From Mageeibacillus sp. UBA1212 (GTDB taxonomy: Bacteria > Bacillota > Clostridia > UBA1212): a stretch of 34,243 nucleotides of DNA. The stretch lies in contig DBXM01000048.1 of NCBI GenBank assembly GCA_002309655.1, positions 1 to 34,243 of the forward strand, written 5' to 3'. Shown here one piece after another: positions 1 through 6,698 of this stretch (its first letter is position 1; each line of letters starts with the position of its first letter). The notes beneath the pieces are model-generated. The model did not search any database. It was not told where the DNA came from and was given only the letters and a program-made list of their open reading frames with translations. Position numbers and translations under genes: made by a program.

Positions 1-1038
1 TGCGAGCTCGATCCTCAGATAGAACTCGCCATGCCGGTGATGTTCTCCGCGATGAGCTACGGCTCGATAAGCTACAACGCCCACGCCTCCCTCGCGCGCG
101 CCGCGGCAGAGCTGGGCATACTCTACAACACCGGCGAAGGCGGACTCCACGAGGATTTCTACAAATACGGCGCGAACACCGTCGTGCAGGTCGCTTCCGG
201 ACGCTTCGGCGTGCACGAGGACTACCTGAACGCCGGCGCGGCCATAGAGATTAAGATGGGACAGGGCGCGAAGCCCGGCATCGGCGGGCATCTTCCCGGC
301 GCGAAGATCGTCGGCGACGTTTCGCGCACGCGTATGATACCGGAGGGCTCGGACGCCATTTCTCCCGCGCCTCATCACGATATCTATTCGATAGAAGACC
401 TGCGCCAGCTCGTCTTTTCTCTGAAGGAAGCGACGCAGTACAAAAAACCGGTCATCGTCAAGGTGGCGGCGGTGCATAACATCGCGGCGATCGCCAGCGG
501 CATCGCCAGAAGCGGCGCGGACATAATCGCGATCGACGGCTTCCGCGGCGGCACCGGCGCGGCTCCGACGAGGATACGCGACAACGTCGGCATCCCGGTA
601 GAGCTCGCGCTCGCCGCGGTGGACAAACGCCTGCGCGACGAAGGGATACGCAACAACGTTTCGCTCGTCGTCGGCGGCTCCGTCCGCAGCGCGGCGGACG
701 TCGTCAAGGCGGTCGCGCTCGGCGCGGACGCCTGCTATATCGCGACCGCGGCGCTGCTCGCGCTCGGCTGCCACCTCTGCCGCACCTGCCAGAGCGGAAA
801 GTGCAACTGGGGCATCGCGACCCAACGCCCCGACCTCGTAAAGCGCCTCAATCCGGACATCGGCTCCGCGCGTCTCGTCAACCTCATGACGGCCTGGCGC
901 CACGAGGTAATGGAGATCATGGGCGGTATGGGCATCAACTCTATCGAGGCCCTTCGCGGCAACCGGCTGATGCTGCGCGGCGTAGGTCTCAACTCAAAAG
1001 AACTGGAGATACTCGGTATCTCCCACGCGGGGGAGTGA
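1..1038 (+). CDS. Glutamate synthase, central FMN/Fe-S domain protein (5' end outside window)
   Basis: This is the C-terminal 345 residues of the archaeal-type (GltB2) glutamate synthase subunit, which condenses ammonia with 2-oxoglutarate on an FMN-bearing TIM barrel. The frame is open from base 1, so the true start lies upstream. The barrel signatures are clear: SAMSYGSIS near the start, NTGEGG, KMGQGAKPG and DGFRGGTGAAP. The cysteines in CHLCRTCQSGKC fit the C-x5-C-x4-C pattern of the 3Fe-4S cluster and are followed by GIATQRPDL. It is the first visible gene of a tight operon: a ferredoxin starts 4 bases after its stop. The glutamine amidotransferase part of this split enzyme would be expected just upstream. 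Family assignment is firm; the exact electron donor is inferred. Confidence 0.93.
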   Translation, partial: CELDPQIELAMPVMFSAMSYGSISYNAHASLARAAAELGILYNTGEGGLHEDFYKYGANTVVQVASGRFGVHEDYLNAGAAIEIKMGQGAKPGIGGHLPGAKIVGDVSRTRMIPEGSDAISPAPHHDIYSIEDLRQLVFSLKEATQYKKPVIVKVAAVHNIAAIASGIARSGADIIAIDGFRGGTGAAPTRIRDNVGIPVELALAAVDKRLRDEGIRNNVSLVVGGSVRSAADVVKAVALGADACYIATAALLALGCHLCRTCQSGKCNWGIATQRPDLVKRLNPDIGSARLVNLMTAWRHEVMEIMGGMGINSIEALRGNRLMLRGVGLNSKELEILGISHAGE

Positions 1039-1042
1039 TGTT

Positions 1043-1483
1043 ATGAAGCGAGTCTACGTCAACGAAGAGTGGTGCCTCGGCTGCCACCTGTGCGAATACA
1101 ACTGCGCCTTCGCGAACTCGGGAATGAAGGACATGGCCTTCGCTCTGAAAGGCAGGAAGATATTCCCGCGCATTCACGTGGAGGGCGACGACAGGATCAC
1201 CTTCGCGGTCTCCTGCAGGCACTGCGAGGACCCTATTTGCGTGAAAAGCTGCATCGCCGGCGCAATCTCGAAAAAGGACGGCGTCGTGAAGATCGACCGC
1301 TCGAAATGCGTCGGCTGCCTCACCTGCGTTCTGGTCTGCCCCTACGGCGCGCTGGCTCCCGGCGAGGACGGAATAATGCAGAAGTGCGAGCTGTGCCTCG
1401 AAAACAGCTGCGGCGAACCTGCCTGCGTGAAGGGCTGCCCCAACCGCGCCATCGTCTACGAGGAGAGGAGTAATCCGGCATGA
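1043..1483 (+). CDS. 4Fe-4S polyferredoxin, glutamate synthase-associated electron carrier
   Basis: A 146-residue iron-sulfur protein of the HycB/CooF type. Four cysteine groups are visible: CLGCHLCEYNC near residue 11, CRHCEDPICVKSC near residue 56, CVGCLTCVLVCP near residue 91 and CELCLENSCGEPACVKGCP near residue 114, enough for four 4Fe-4S clusters. It probably passes electrons between the FAD oxidoreductase encoded next and the glutamate synthase core encoded before it. It begins 4 bases after the upstream stop, and its TGA overlaps the next ATG as ATGA, so translation is likely coupled. The family is secure; its redox partners are inferred from gene order, which is common in Clostridia. 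Confidence 0.9.
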   Translation: MKRVYVNEEWCLGCHLCEYNCAFANSGMKDMAFALKGRKIFPRIHVEGDDRITFAVSCRHCEDPICVKSCIAGAISKKDGVVKIDRSKCVGCLTCVLVCPYGALAPGEDGIMQKCELCLENSCGEPACVKGCPNRAIVYEERSNPA

Positions 1484-2733
1484 AAAATTACCTGATTATA
1501 GGGAACGGCATTGCCGCGGCGGGCTGCGTCGAAGGCATCCGTTCAAAAGACCCTGAGGGCCGGATCACTGTCATCTCCGGGGAAAAACACCACGTCTACA
1601 GCCGCCCCCTCATCTCCTACTACCTGGAGGGGAAGACGGACCTTGAGCGCATGAAATACCGGGGCGACTCGTTTTACGAAGAGAACGGCTGCCGCGTCAT
1701 TTTCGGTGTCCGGGCTATAGCCGCCGACCCTGTTTTAAAGCAGGTGACTCTTGAAGACGGCACCGCTCTCCCCTACGACGAACTGTGCGTTGCGGCAGGT
1801 TCACGCCCGTTCGTGCCGCCGTTCGAGGGGCTGGAGGAGATCAAAAACAGATTTTCTTTTATGACTCTGGACGACGCCCTTGCGCTTGAGGCCGCCGTCA
1901 AAAAGGATTCCCGTGTGTTGATCGTCGGCGCGGGGCTCATCGGTCTGAAATGCGCAGAGGGCCTCAGGGACCGCGCCGGCAGCATCGTCGTCTGCGATCT
2001 TGCCGACCGGATCCTCTCGAGTATTCTCGATCCGGACTGCGCCGCGGTCGTTCAAAAGCACCTTGAAAATAACTGGATCGAATTCATGATTGGCGACACC
2101 GCGGTGAAATTTACCGGCGGCACCGGCGCAAACGGAGGCGGCACCGCCTTGATGAAAAGCGGCCGCACGGTCGATTTCGACGTTCTCGTAACGGCCGTCG
2201 GAGTCAGGGCCAATTCGGGTCTCGTCAAGGACATGGGCGGCTCCGTCAACCGCGGCGCCGTCGTGAACACGCGAATGGAGACAACCGTTCCGTCGGTCTA
2301 CGCCGCGGGCGACTGCGCGGAGGGTTACGACTCTTCCCTGGGCGCCAACCGGGTGCTGGCGATCCTTCCCAACGCCTACATGCAGGGACACACCGCGGGC
2401 GTGAACATGGCCGGCGGCAGCGCGGAGCTGGCAAATTCATTCCCGATAAACTCCGTGGGTTTCTTCGGCCTTCACATCATGACGGCCGGAACCTACGACG
2501 GCGAGATGACCGAGGAGAGCCGCGACGGCGCTGTCAGACGCTTCTTCGTGAAGGACGGCCTCCTGCGCGGATTCATTCTCATCGGCTCCACTGAGCGGGC
2601 GGGCATTTACACTTCGCTGATCTGCGAGAAAACTCCCCTCGCCTCGGTGGACTTCGGGCTGATCAAAAACTCGGCCTCGAACCTGGCCTTTTCGCGGGAT
2701 GAACGTAGAAAAAAGTTCGGAGGTGTGGTATAA
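1480..2733 (+). CDS. FAD/NAD(P)-dependent oxidoreductase, glutamate synthase-associated
   Basis: A 417-residue pyridine nucleotide-disulfide oxidoreductase of the rubredoxin reductase/NirB-like class. The N-terminal FAD Rossmann motif is IIGNGIAAAG (residues 6-15). The second dinucleotide-binding motif is VLIVGAGLIG near residue 146. The C-terminal flavin motif VYAAGDCAEG lies near residue 272. A C-terminal extension ends in a basic stretch. It overlaps the ferredoxin gene by 4 bases and is followed after 3 bases by the GXGXG gene. In this cluster type it probably takes electrons from NAD(P)H and feeds the ferredoxin and the FMN synthase domain. It could instead serve another donor, since such enzymes are hard to assign by sequence alone. 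Confidence 0.88.
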   Translation: MKNYLIIGNGIAAAGCVEGIRSKDPEGRITVISGEKHHVYSRPLISYYLEGKTDLERMKYRGDSFYEENGCRVIFGVRAIAADPVLKQVTLEDGTALPYDELCVAAGSRPFVPPFEGLEEIKNRFSFMTLDDALALEAAVKKDSRVLIVGAGLIGLKCAEGLRDRAGSIVVCDLADRILSSILDPDCAAVVQKHLENNWIEFMIGDTAVKFTGGTGANGGGTALMKSGRTVDFDVLVTAVGVRANSGLVKDMGGSVNRGAVVNTRMETTVPSVYAAGDCAEGYDSSLGANRVLAILPNAYMQGHTAGVNMAGGSAELANSFPINSVGFFGLHIMTAGTYDGEMTEESRDGAVRRFFVKDGLLRGFILIGSTERAGIYTSLICEKTPLASVDFGLIKNSASNLAFSRDERRKKFGGVV

Positions 2734-2736
2734 TCT

Positions 2737-3453
2737 ATGACGATTAATACGGAAGGGCTTGAATTCAGACAAATCAACGAGGCGATCCTCAAGGCGGGCG
2801 GGAACGTGACACTTACCGGCTGCCTCGGCCAGCGTTTTATATGCGCCGGAATGTCGGACGTCTCGGTCACAATTAAAGGAACACCCGGCAACGCGCTCGG
2901 CGCCTACCTGAACGGCGCGGAGATCACGGTGCTCGGGAACGCGCAGGACGCGGTCGGTGACACAATGAACAGCGGAACCATAACCGTGCACGGGAACATC
3001 GGAGACGCGGCCGGCTACGCTATGCGCGGAGGCTGCATCTACGTCAAAGGAAACGCCGGCTACCGCGCGGGAATCCACATGAAGGCTTACAAAGAAAAGG
3101 TCCCCGTCATGGTCATAGGCGGCTGCGCCGGCAGTTTCCTGGGCGAATACCAGGCCGGCGGCGTCATTGTCGTGCTGGGCCTCGAAGCCGCCGGCCGCAT
3201 CGTCGGAAACTTCCCGGGCACCGGAATGCACGGCGGGAAGATGTTCCTTCGGTCGGACTGCCGCGATATTGTATTCCCGAAGCAGGTCTCGACCCGCCCC
3301 GCTTCTGCGGGCGACCTTGAAGAAATCGAAAAATACGTGGCGGAATACTGCCGCCTGTTCGGCGCGGACAAAGCGGAGCTGATGGCTTCGCCGTTCACGG
3401 TGGTGACGCCCGACAGCAGCAACCCCTACAAGCAGTTATACGTGGCAAACTGA
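2737..3453 (+). CDS. Glutamate synthase GXGXG domain protein (GltB3-like)
   Basis: A 238-residue right-handed beta-helix protein matching the C-terminal GXGXG domain of the glutamate synthase alpha subunit, here a separate polypeptide. The repeating glycine pattern is visible in GNALGAYLNGAEITVLGNA, then in GDAAGYAMRGGCIYVKG, and again around GGCAGSFLGEYQAGG. In fused enzymes this domain supports the ammonia tunnel between the amidotransferase and synthase sites. A GGAGGTG ribosome-binding site sits inside the end of the preceding gene. It is the last gene of the tight cluster. The 209-bp repeat begins one base after its TGA, so transcription into glnA must cross that repeat. Confidence 0.9.
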   Translation: MTINTEGLEFRQINEAILKAGGNVTLTGCLGQRFICAGMSDVSVTIKGTPGNALGAYLNGAEITVLGNAQDAVGDTMNSGTITVHGNIGDAAGYAMRGGCIYVKGNAGYRAGIHMKAYKEKVPVMVIGGCAGSFLGEYQAGGVIVVLGLEAAGRIVGNFPGTGMHGGKMFLRSDCRDIVFPKQVSTRPASAGDLEEIEKYVAEYCRLFGADKAELMASPFTVVTPDSSNPYKQLYVAN

Positions 3454-3454
3454 G

Positions 3455-3663
3455 GAAGCGCTGATTAAATGCTCTTTACGCAAGCGGCGAATAACTGGCT
3501 GCGTACACTTGAGTGTAGTTCGGTAATATCAACGGTTCTTTTCGCCTTTAAGGTGTCTGACGACAGATTTGCTGCCGCTTGCTTTGCGCGAGCTCCCCTC
3601 TCGCAGTACCTCTGTACAGCTTCGGGGTCGCGCACGCAAAAATAGCTATTAAATCAGCGCTTC
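3455..3663 (+). repeat. Repeat element copy 1 (209 bp, imperfect terminal inverted repeats)
   Basis: This non-coding element runs from GAAGCGCTGATT to AATCAGCGCTTC, so its outer 12 bases are perfect inverted repeats, with further imperfect pairing inside. It is roughly 80% identical by eye to 33783-33989 read on the minus strand, and its first 30 bases recur at 22057-22025 (minus). Internal hairpins include 3499-3518, GTAC/GTAC at 3606-3617, and a long-range GCGCGA/TCGCGC pair. No target-site duplication is evident here. It could be a MITE-like element or a structured 3'-end RNA. It adds an in-frame, non-genuine extension to the glnA reading frame. Confidence 0.85.
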
Positions 3664-3672
3664 CCCGATACT

Positions 3673-3719
3673 CCGGCGGAGATTTGACAAACAGCCGGCC
3701 TTATATTAGACCGGTTTTT
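3673..3719 (+). promoter_or_regulatory. glnA leader with alternative hairpins (terminator-like stem plus competitor)
   Basis: Just before the glnA ribosome-binding site, CCGG (3695-3698) can pair with CCGG (3711-3714), followed directly by five T residues (3715-3719), a weak terminator-like structure. The left arm can instead pair as GCCGG (3694-3698) with CCGGC (3673-3677). The two pairings exclude each other, as in attenuators. An ANTAR antitermination protein is encoded just after glnA, so regulated read-through is plausible. The 4-bp terminator core is short, and no classical ANTAR hexaloop pair was recognised, so this is tentative. Confidence 0.4.
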
Positions 3720-3731
3720 ATGGAGGATATT

Positions 3732-4943
3732 ATGAGATATTCAAAGGAAGAGGTCATGCAGTACGTTCAGGAGGAGGACGTGAAGTTCATCCGCCTGGCT
3801 TTTTGCGACGTTTTCGGAAAGCAGAAAAACATCTCCATCGTGGCCGATGAGCTTCCGAGGGCGTTCGAATACGGAATCGCCTTTGACGCGTCGGCCATCA
3901 CAGGCTTCGGGGACGAAACGCGCTCCGACCTGTTCCTGTGGCCCGAGCCCGAGACCCTCACCTGGCTTCCCTGGCGCCCCGAACACGGCAAGGTGGTCCG
4001 CATGTTCTGCACCATCCGCCGCCCCGACGGTTCCGTTTTCGAGTGCGACACCCGCAGTCTGCTGAAGGCCGCCGTGAGCGACGCAAAAGCCGCGGGTTTG
4101 ACGTTCTTCTTCGGCGCCGAACAGGAGTTCTACCTTTTTGAGCTCGACGACCGCAATATGCCCACGGCGATCCCATACGACCACGCGGGCTACATGGACA
4201 TCGCACCCGAAGACAAGGGCGAAAACGTGCGGCGCGAGATCTGCCTGACGCTCGAGCAGATGGGCATCCGGCCGGAGAGTTCCCACCATGAGGAAGGTCC
4301 CGGTCAGAACGAGATCGATTTCCGCTACACTGAGGCTCTTGAGGCAGCGGATAACGTTATGACCTTCCAGACCGTTGTGAGAACGGTTGCCCGCAGAAAC
4401 GGCCTTTTCGCCGATTTCTCGCCAAAGCCGCTCGCGTACGCCCCCGGCAACGGTTTCCACATCAACTTCTCCGTGCAGCCCGACCTGGGCTCGTCCAACC
4501 TGAACGCCGCGATCGCCGGAATTCTCGCAAAGGCCGTCCCCATGACCGTCTTTTTGAACCCGGCAGAAAATTCCTATAGTCGTCTCGGCAAGATGAAGGC
4601 CCCCGGCTTCGTGTCCTGGTCCTCCGAGAACCGCTCCCAGCTGATCAGGATCCCCGCAGCTTCAGGAGAGTTCCGCCGCGCCGAGCTCCGTTCCGCCGAC
4701 CCGTCCGCCAACCCCTACATCGCCTTCACGCTCATGATCCGGGCGGCTCTCTACGGTATCGAAAACCGCCTCACTCTTCCCGCCCCCGCGGATTTCAACC
4801 TCTACAAGGCGGACGAAAAGCTGCTGGCGACACTCGAAAAGCTGCCCGCAGACCTTAAGGAGGCAAAAAAAGCCGCCGCTGCCGACGGTTTCGTCAGGAA
4901 TTTCATTCCCGCACAGATCATGAATATCTACTGCGGCGAGTAA
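3732..4943 (+). CDS. glnA: Glutamine synthetase, type I
   Basis: A 403-residue glutamine synthetase that makes glutamine from glutamate, ammonia and ATP, supplying the glutamate synthase encoded upstream. The beta-grasp N-terminal domain (KFIRLAFCDVFGKQKNI) is followed by catalytic-domain motifs: GAEQEFYLF with metal-binding glutamates, HHEEGPGQNEIDF, NGFHINFS and the late PSANPYIAF segment. The start at 3732 is chosen because GGAGG (3722-3726) is 5 bases upstream. Longer in-frame starts run back into the repeat element and are not credible. The protein is shorter than the usual 440-470 residues. It is separated from the gltB3-like gene by the repeat and a possible attenuator, and is followed after 90 bases by an ANTAR regulator. 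Confidence 0.93.
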   Translation: MRYSKEEVMQYVQEEDVKFIRLAFCDVFGKQKNISIVADELPRAFEYGIAFDASAITGFGDETRSDLFLWPEPETLTWLPWRPEHGKVVRMFCTIRRPDGSVFECDTRSLLKAAVSDAKAAGLTFFFGAEQEFYLFELDDRNMPTAIPYDHAGYMDIAPEDKGENVRREICLTLEQMGIRPESSHHEEGPGQNEIDFRYTEALEAADNVMTFQTVVRTVARRNGLFADFSPKPLAYAPGNGFHINFSVQPDLGSSNLNAAIAGILAKAVPMTVFLNPAENSYSRLGKMKAPGFVSWSSENRSQLIRIPAASGEFRRAELRSADPSANPYIAFTLMIRAALYGIENRLTLPAPADFNLYKADEKLLATLEKLPADLKEAKKAAAADGFVRNFIPAQIMNIYCGE

Positions 4944-5033
4944 CTAAAAACATCTGCGGTTGACAGAAAATCCGCCGCCAACAGGCGTAAAAACCGCGAA
5001 AAAGGCAAGTCAAGCTGAAAGGAGGGGTGAGTC

Positions 5034-5621
5034 TTGAGTCTGAAAGAACGAGTATACAGTGTTCTGGTCGTGTCCGCGTCTGACAGGATCAATCAGGCGC
5101 TGGCCGAATTCTACACGTCGCCCCTCTACTCGCCGGTCAATTTCGTCTCCGGCGTCAGCGCCGCAGAGCGGGCACTCGCCGAACGCGACTTCGACTTCGT
5201 GATAGTCAACTCGCCTCTCCCGGACGACTCCGGAATCCGCTTTTCCATCGACACGGTCGCTTCCCGCAACTCAGTCGTTCTCTTTCTTGCCAATGCCGAG
5301 CAGTACGCCGGCTCCTTCGACCGGCTGGCGGAGCACGGTGTGTTCCTGATGCAGAAGCCCGTCTCAAAGCCCGCGTTCCGGCTCGCCTCCGAGTGGCTGA
5401 TCAGCGCCCGCGAACGCATCCGCAGAACCGAAAAGAAGGCCCTCTCCATCGAGGAAAAAATGAACGAGATCCGGCTGGTCAACCGCGCGAAGTGGCTGCT
5501 CATCAGCGAACTGAAAATGAGCGAACCCGACGCTCACCGCTATATCGAAAAGCAGGCGATGGACCGCTGTATCCCGCGCCGCCTCGTGGCCGAAGAGATC
5601 ATAAAAACATACGGGCGGTGA
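5034..5621 (+). CDS. ANTAR-domain response regulator (RNA-binding antiterminator)
   Basis: A 195-residue protein with a receiver-like N-terminal domain (residues about 8-115) and a C-terminal ANTAR domain (about 130-193). The receiver fold is seen in YSVLVVSASD and FDFVIVNSPLPDDSGI, but the usual phospho-acceptor Asp is not obvious: the equivalent position in VIVNSP is Asn. The ANTAR part contains NRAKWLLISELKMSEPDAHRYIEKQAMD, the standard coiled-coil plus three-helix RNA-binding signature. Translation starts at TTG, 8 bases after a strong AAAGGAGG site (5018-5025). ANTAR proteins bind tandem hairpins in leaders to prevent termination; those next to glnA usually act on nitrogen assimilation genes. 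Its target here is inferred. Confidence 0.88.
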   Translation: MSLKERVYSVLVVSASDRINQALAEFYTSPLYSPVNFVSGVSAAERALAERDFDFVIVNSPLPDDSGIRFSIDTVASRNSVVLFLANAEQYAGSFDRLAEHGVFLMQKPVSKPAFRLASEWLISARERIRRTEKKALSIEEKMNEIRLVNRAKWLLISELKMSEPDAHRYIEKQAMDRCIPRRLVAEEIIKTYGR

Positions 5622-5662
5622 ACGTTCCCGTTTTTTCGTGAATACCCCGCGAAGTACGCATT

Positions 5663-5690
5663 CCCGCCCTCCAAACGGCGGGTCTTTTTT
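5663..5690 (+). terminator. Rho-independent terminator after the nitrogen cluster
   Basis: CCCGCC (5663-5668) pairs with GGCGGG (5677-5682) around an 8-base loop, and a run of six T residues follows at 5685-5690. It lies 41 bases after the ANTAR gene and just before the ThuA promoter. Confidence 0.85.
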
Positions 5691-5732
5691 GCCTTTTCTT
5701 GCCGCGTCTTGCCCCTTTTCCCGCCGCCTTTC

Positions 5733-5761
5733 TTGACATCCGCCCTCCTCCCCGCTATAAT
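5733..5761 (+). promoter_or_regulatory. Perfect consensus sigma-A promoter of the ThuA gene
   Basis: TTGACA (5733-5738) and TATAAT (5756-5761) are both exact consensus hexamers separated by 17 bases. Transcription would start near 5768, leaving a leader of about 28 bases that carries a GGAGG site before the ATG at 5796. Confidence 0.9.
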
Positions 5762-5795
5762 GAACGCAGCAAAAACGTTCACGGAGGACGCAAAA

Positions 5796-6518
5796 ATGAG
5801 AAAAGTATTGATTTTTCAGGGCGGCTGGGACGGCCACGAGCCGGTTCTCACCTCAAAACGCTTCGCGCGCCTCATGGAAGAGGAAGGCTACAAAGCGGAG
5901 ATCTACGACACCCTCGACTGTCTGAAAGACTACGAAAAGCTGCTCGAATACCACCTGATCGTCGCGTGCTGGACGATGGGAAGCATTCCCGGCGACTGTT
6001 CAAGAAACGTGGCGCGGGCGGTTGGCGCCGGCGTCGGTCTCGCGGGCTGCCACGGCGGAATGTGCGACGCGTTCAGGCAGGACACCGAGTGGCAGTTCAT
6101 AACAGGCGGCCAGTGGGTCAGCCACCCGGGCGGCGACGGCGTCGAATACGTCGTGAACGTCCGCCACGGCTCCTCCCCGATCGTCGAAGGCCTCGAGGAC
6201 TTCAAGGTCTGCTCCGAGCAGTACTACCTCCACGTCGACCCCTCCATCGAAGTGCTGGCCACCACGCGCTTCCCGCTTGTCGCCTATTACCACGCCTCGA
6301 ACAAGCCGGTTGACATGCCTGTCGCGTGGACGAAATTCTGGGGCAACGGCCGCGTCTTCTACACCTCGCTCGGCCACCATGACGACGTTTTCGACAAGTC
6401 GCCGAACGCGGAGATCATAATGAAGCGCGGCATGCTCTGGGCAGCCGAGGGCCGGCAGGTCGTTCTCGACAAGGGCCTCACCACCGAACGCTTCGAAAAC
6501 AACGCGAAAATGTACTGA
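5796..6518 (+). CDS. ThuA-like domain protein
   Basis: A 240-residue member of the ThuA superfamily, which has a class-I glutamine-amidotransferase-like fold and is linked to trehalose and other sugar metabolism; the biochemical activity of most members is unknown. Typical segments are VLIFQGGWDGHEPV at the N-terminus, VGLAGCHGGMCDAF near residue 85, GGQWVSHPGGDG near residue 108, and PVAWTKFWGNGRVFYTSLGHHDD near residue 175, which matches the family's conserved late block. The start at 5796 follows GGAGG at 5783-5787; an earlier in-frame start at 5709 lies upstream of the promoter and is rejected. It is transcribed from its own consensus promoter and closed by a terminator. ThuA genes often neighbour Gfo/Idh/MocA oxidoreductases, as at 8632 here. 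Confidence 0.85.
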   Translation: MRKVLIFQGGWDGHEPVLTSKRFARLMEEEGYKAEIYDTLDCLKDYEKLLEYHLIVACWTMGSIPGDCSRNVARAVGAGVGLAGCHGGMCDAFRQDTEWQFITGGQWVSHPGGDGVEYVVNVRHGSSPIVEGLEDFKVCSEQYYLHVDPSIEVLATTRFPLVAYYHASNKPVDMPVAWTKFWGNGRVFYTSLGHHDDVFDKSPNAEIIMKRGMLWAAEGRQVVLDKGLTTERFENNAKMY

Positions 6519-6529
6519 CGTCTTAGCAC

Positions 6530-6572
6530 GGGCAGGCGGGCGGGCAAAAGCCCAACCTTCCTGCCCTTTTTT
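6530..6572 (+). terminator. Rho-independent terminator after the ThuA gene
   Basis: GGGCAGG (6530-6536) pairs with CCTGCCC (6560-6566), with an inner GGGC-aaaa-GCCC hairpin, followed by six T residues (6567-6572). Confidence 0.9.
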
Positions 6573-6625
6573 ATTCACGAATCATTCACGAACCCGCAAA
6601 AAAAACGCCGAAAAAACCGCCAAAA

Positions 6626-6669
6626 ATAACCTATAACCTATTGCAAAATAGGTTAAAATAGGTTATAAT
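6626..6669 (+). promoter_or_regulatory. Promoter overlapped by a palindromic operator, upstream of the ATPase gene
   Basis: Two AACCTAT units on the left face two ATAGGTT units on the right, forming a near-perfect inverted repeat (6626-6666). A promoter lies inside it: TTGCAA (6641-6646), a 17-base spacer, and TATAAT (6664-6669). An operator covering both -35 and -10 suggests repression by a dimeric regulator, possibly the downstream gene product or an unlinked factor. The structure could also form a hairpin in DNA. Confidence 0.75.
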
Positions 6670-6698
6670 ATCAGTGAACCTGAAACGGAGGCGGTTTT

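Noticed and set aside
2725..2733. GTATAAT as a -10 promoter element before the GXGXG gene
   Set aside because: It lies at the end of the coding sequence with no credible -35, inside a tight operon.
3455..3663. Outer ends of the repeat as compensatory base changes between copies
   Set aside because: On checking, copy 2's outer arms (GAAGCACTG and CAGCACTTC) mismatch at two positions, so the change is not compensatory.
3579..3731. N-terminal extension of glutamine synthetase by 51 codons
   Set aside because: The extension is translated from the repeat element, and the same peptide appears out of context in copy 2 at 33783-33989; the ribosome-binding site supports 3732.
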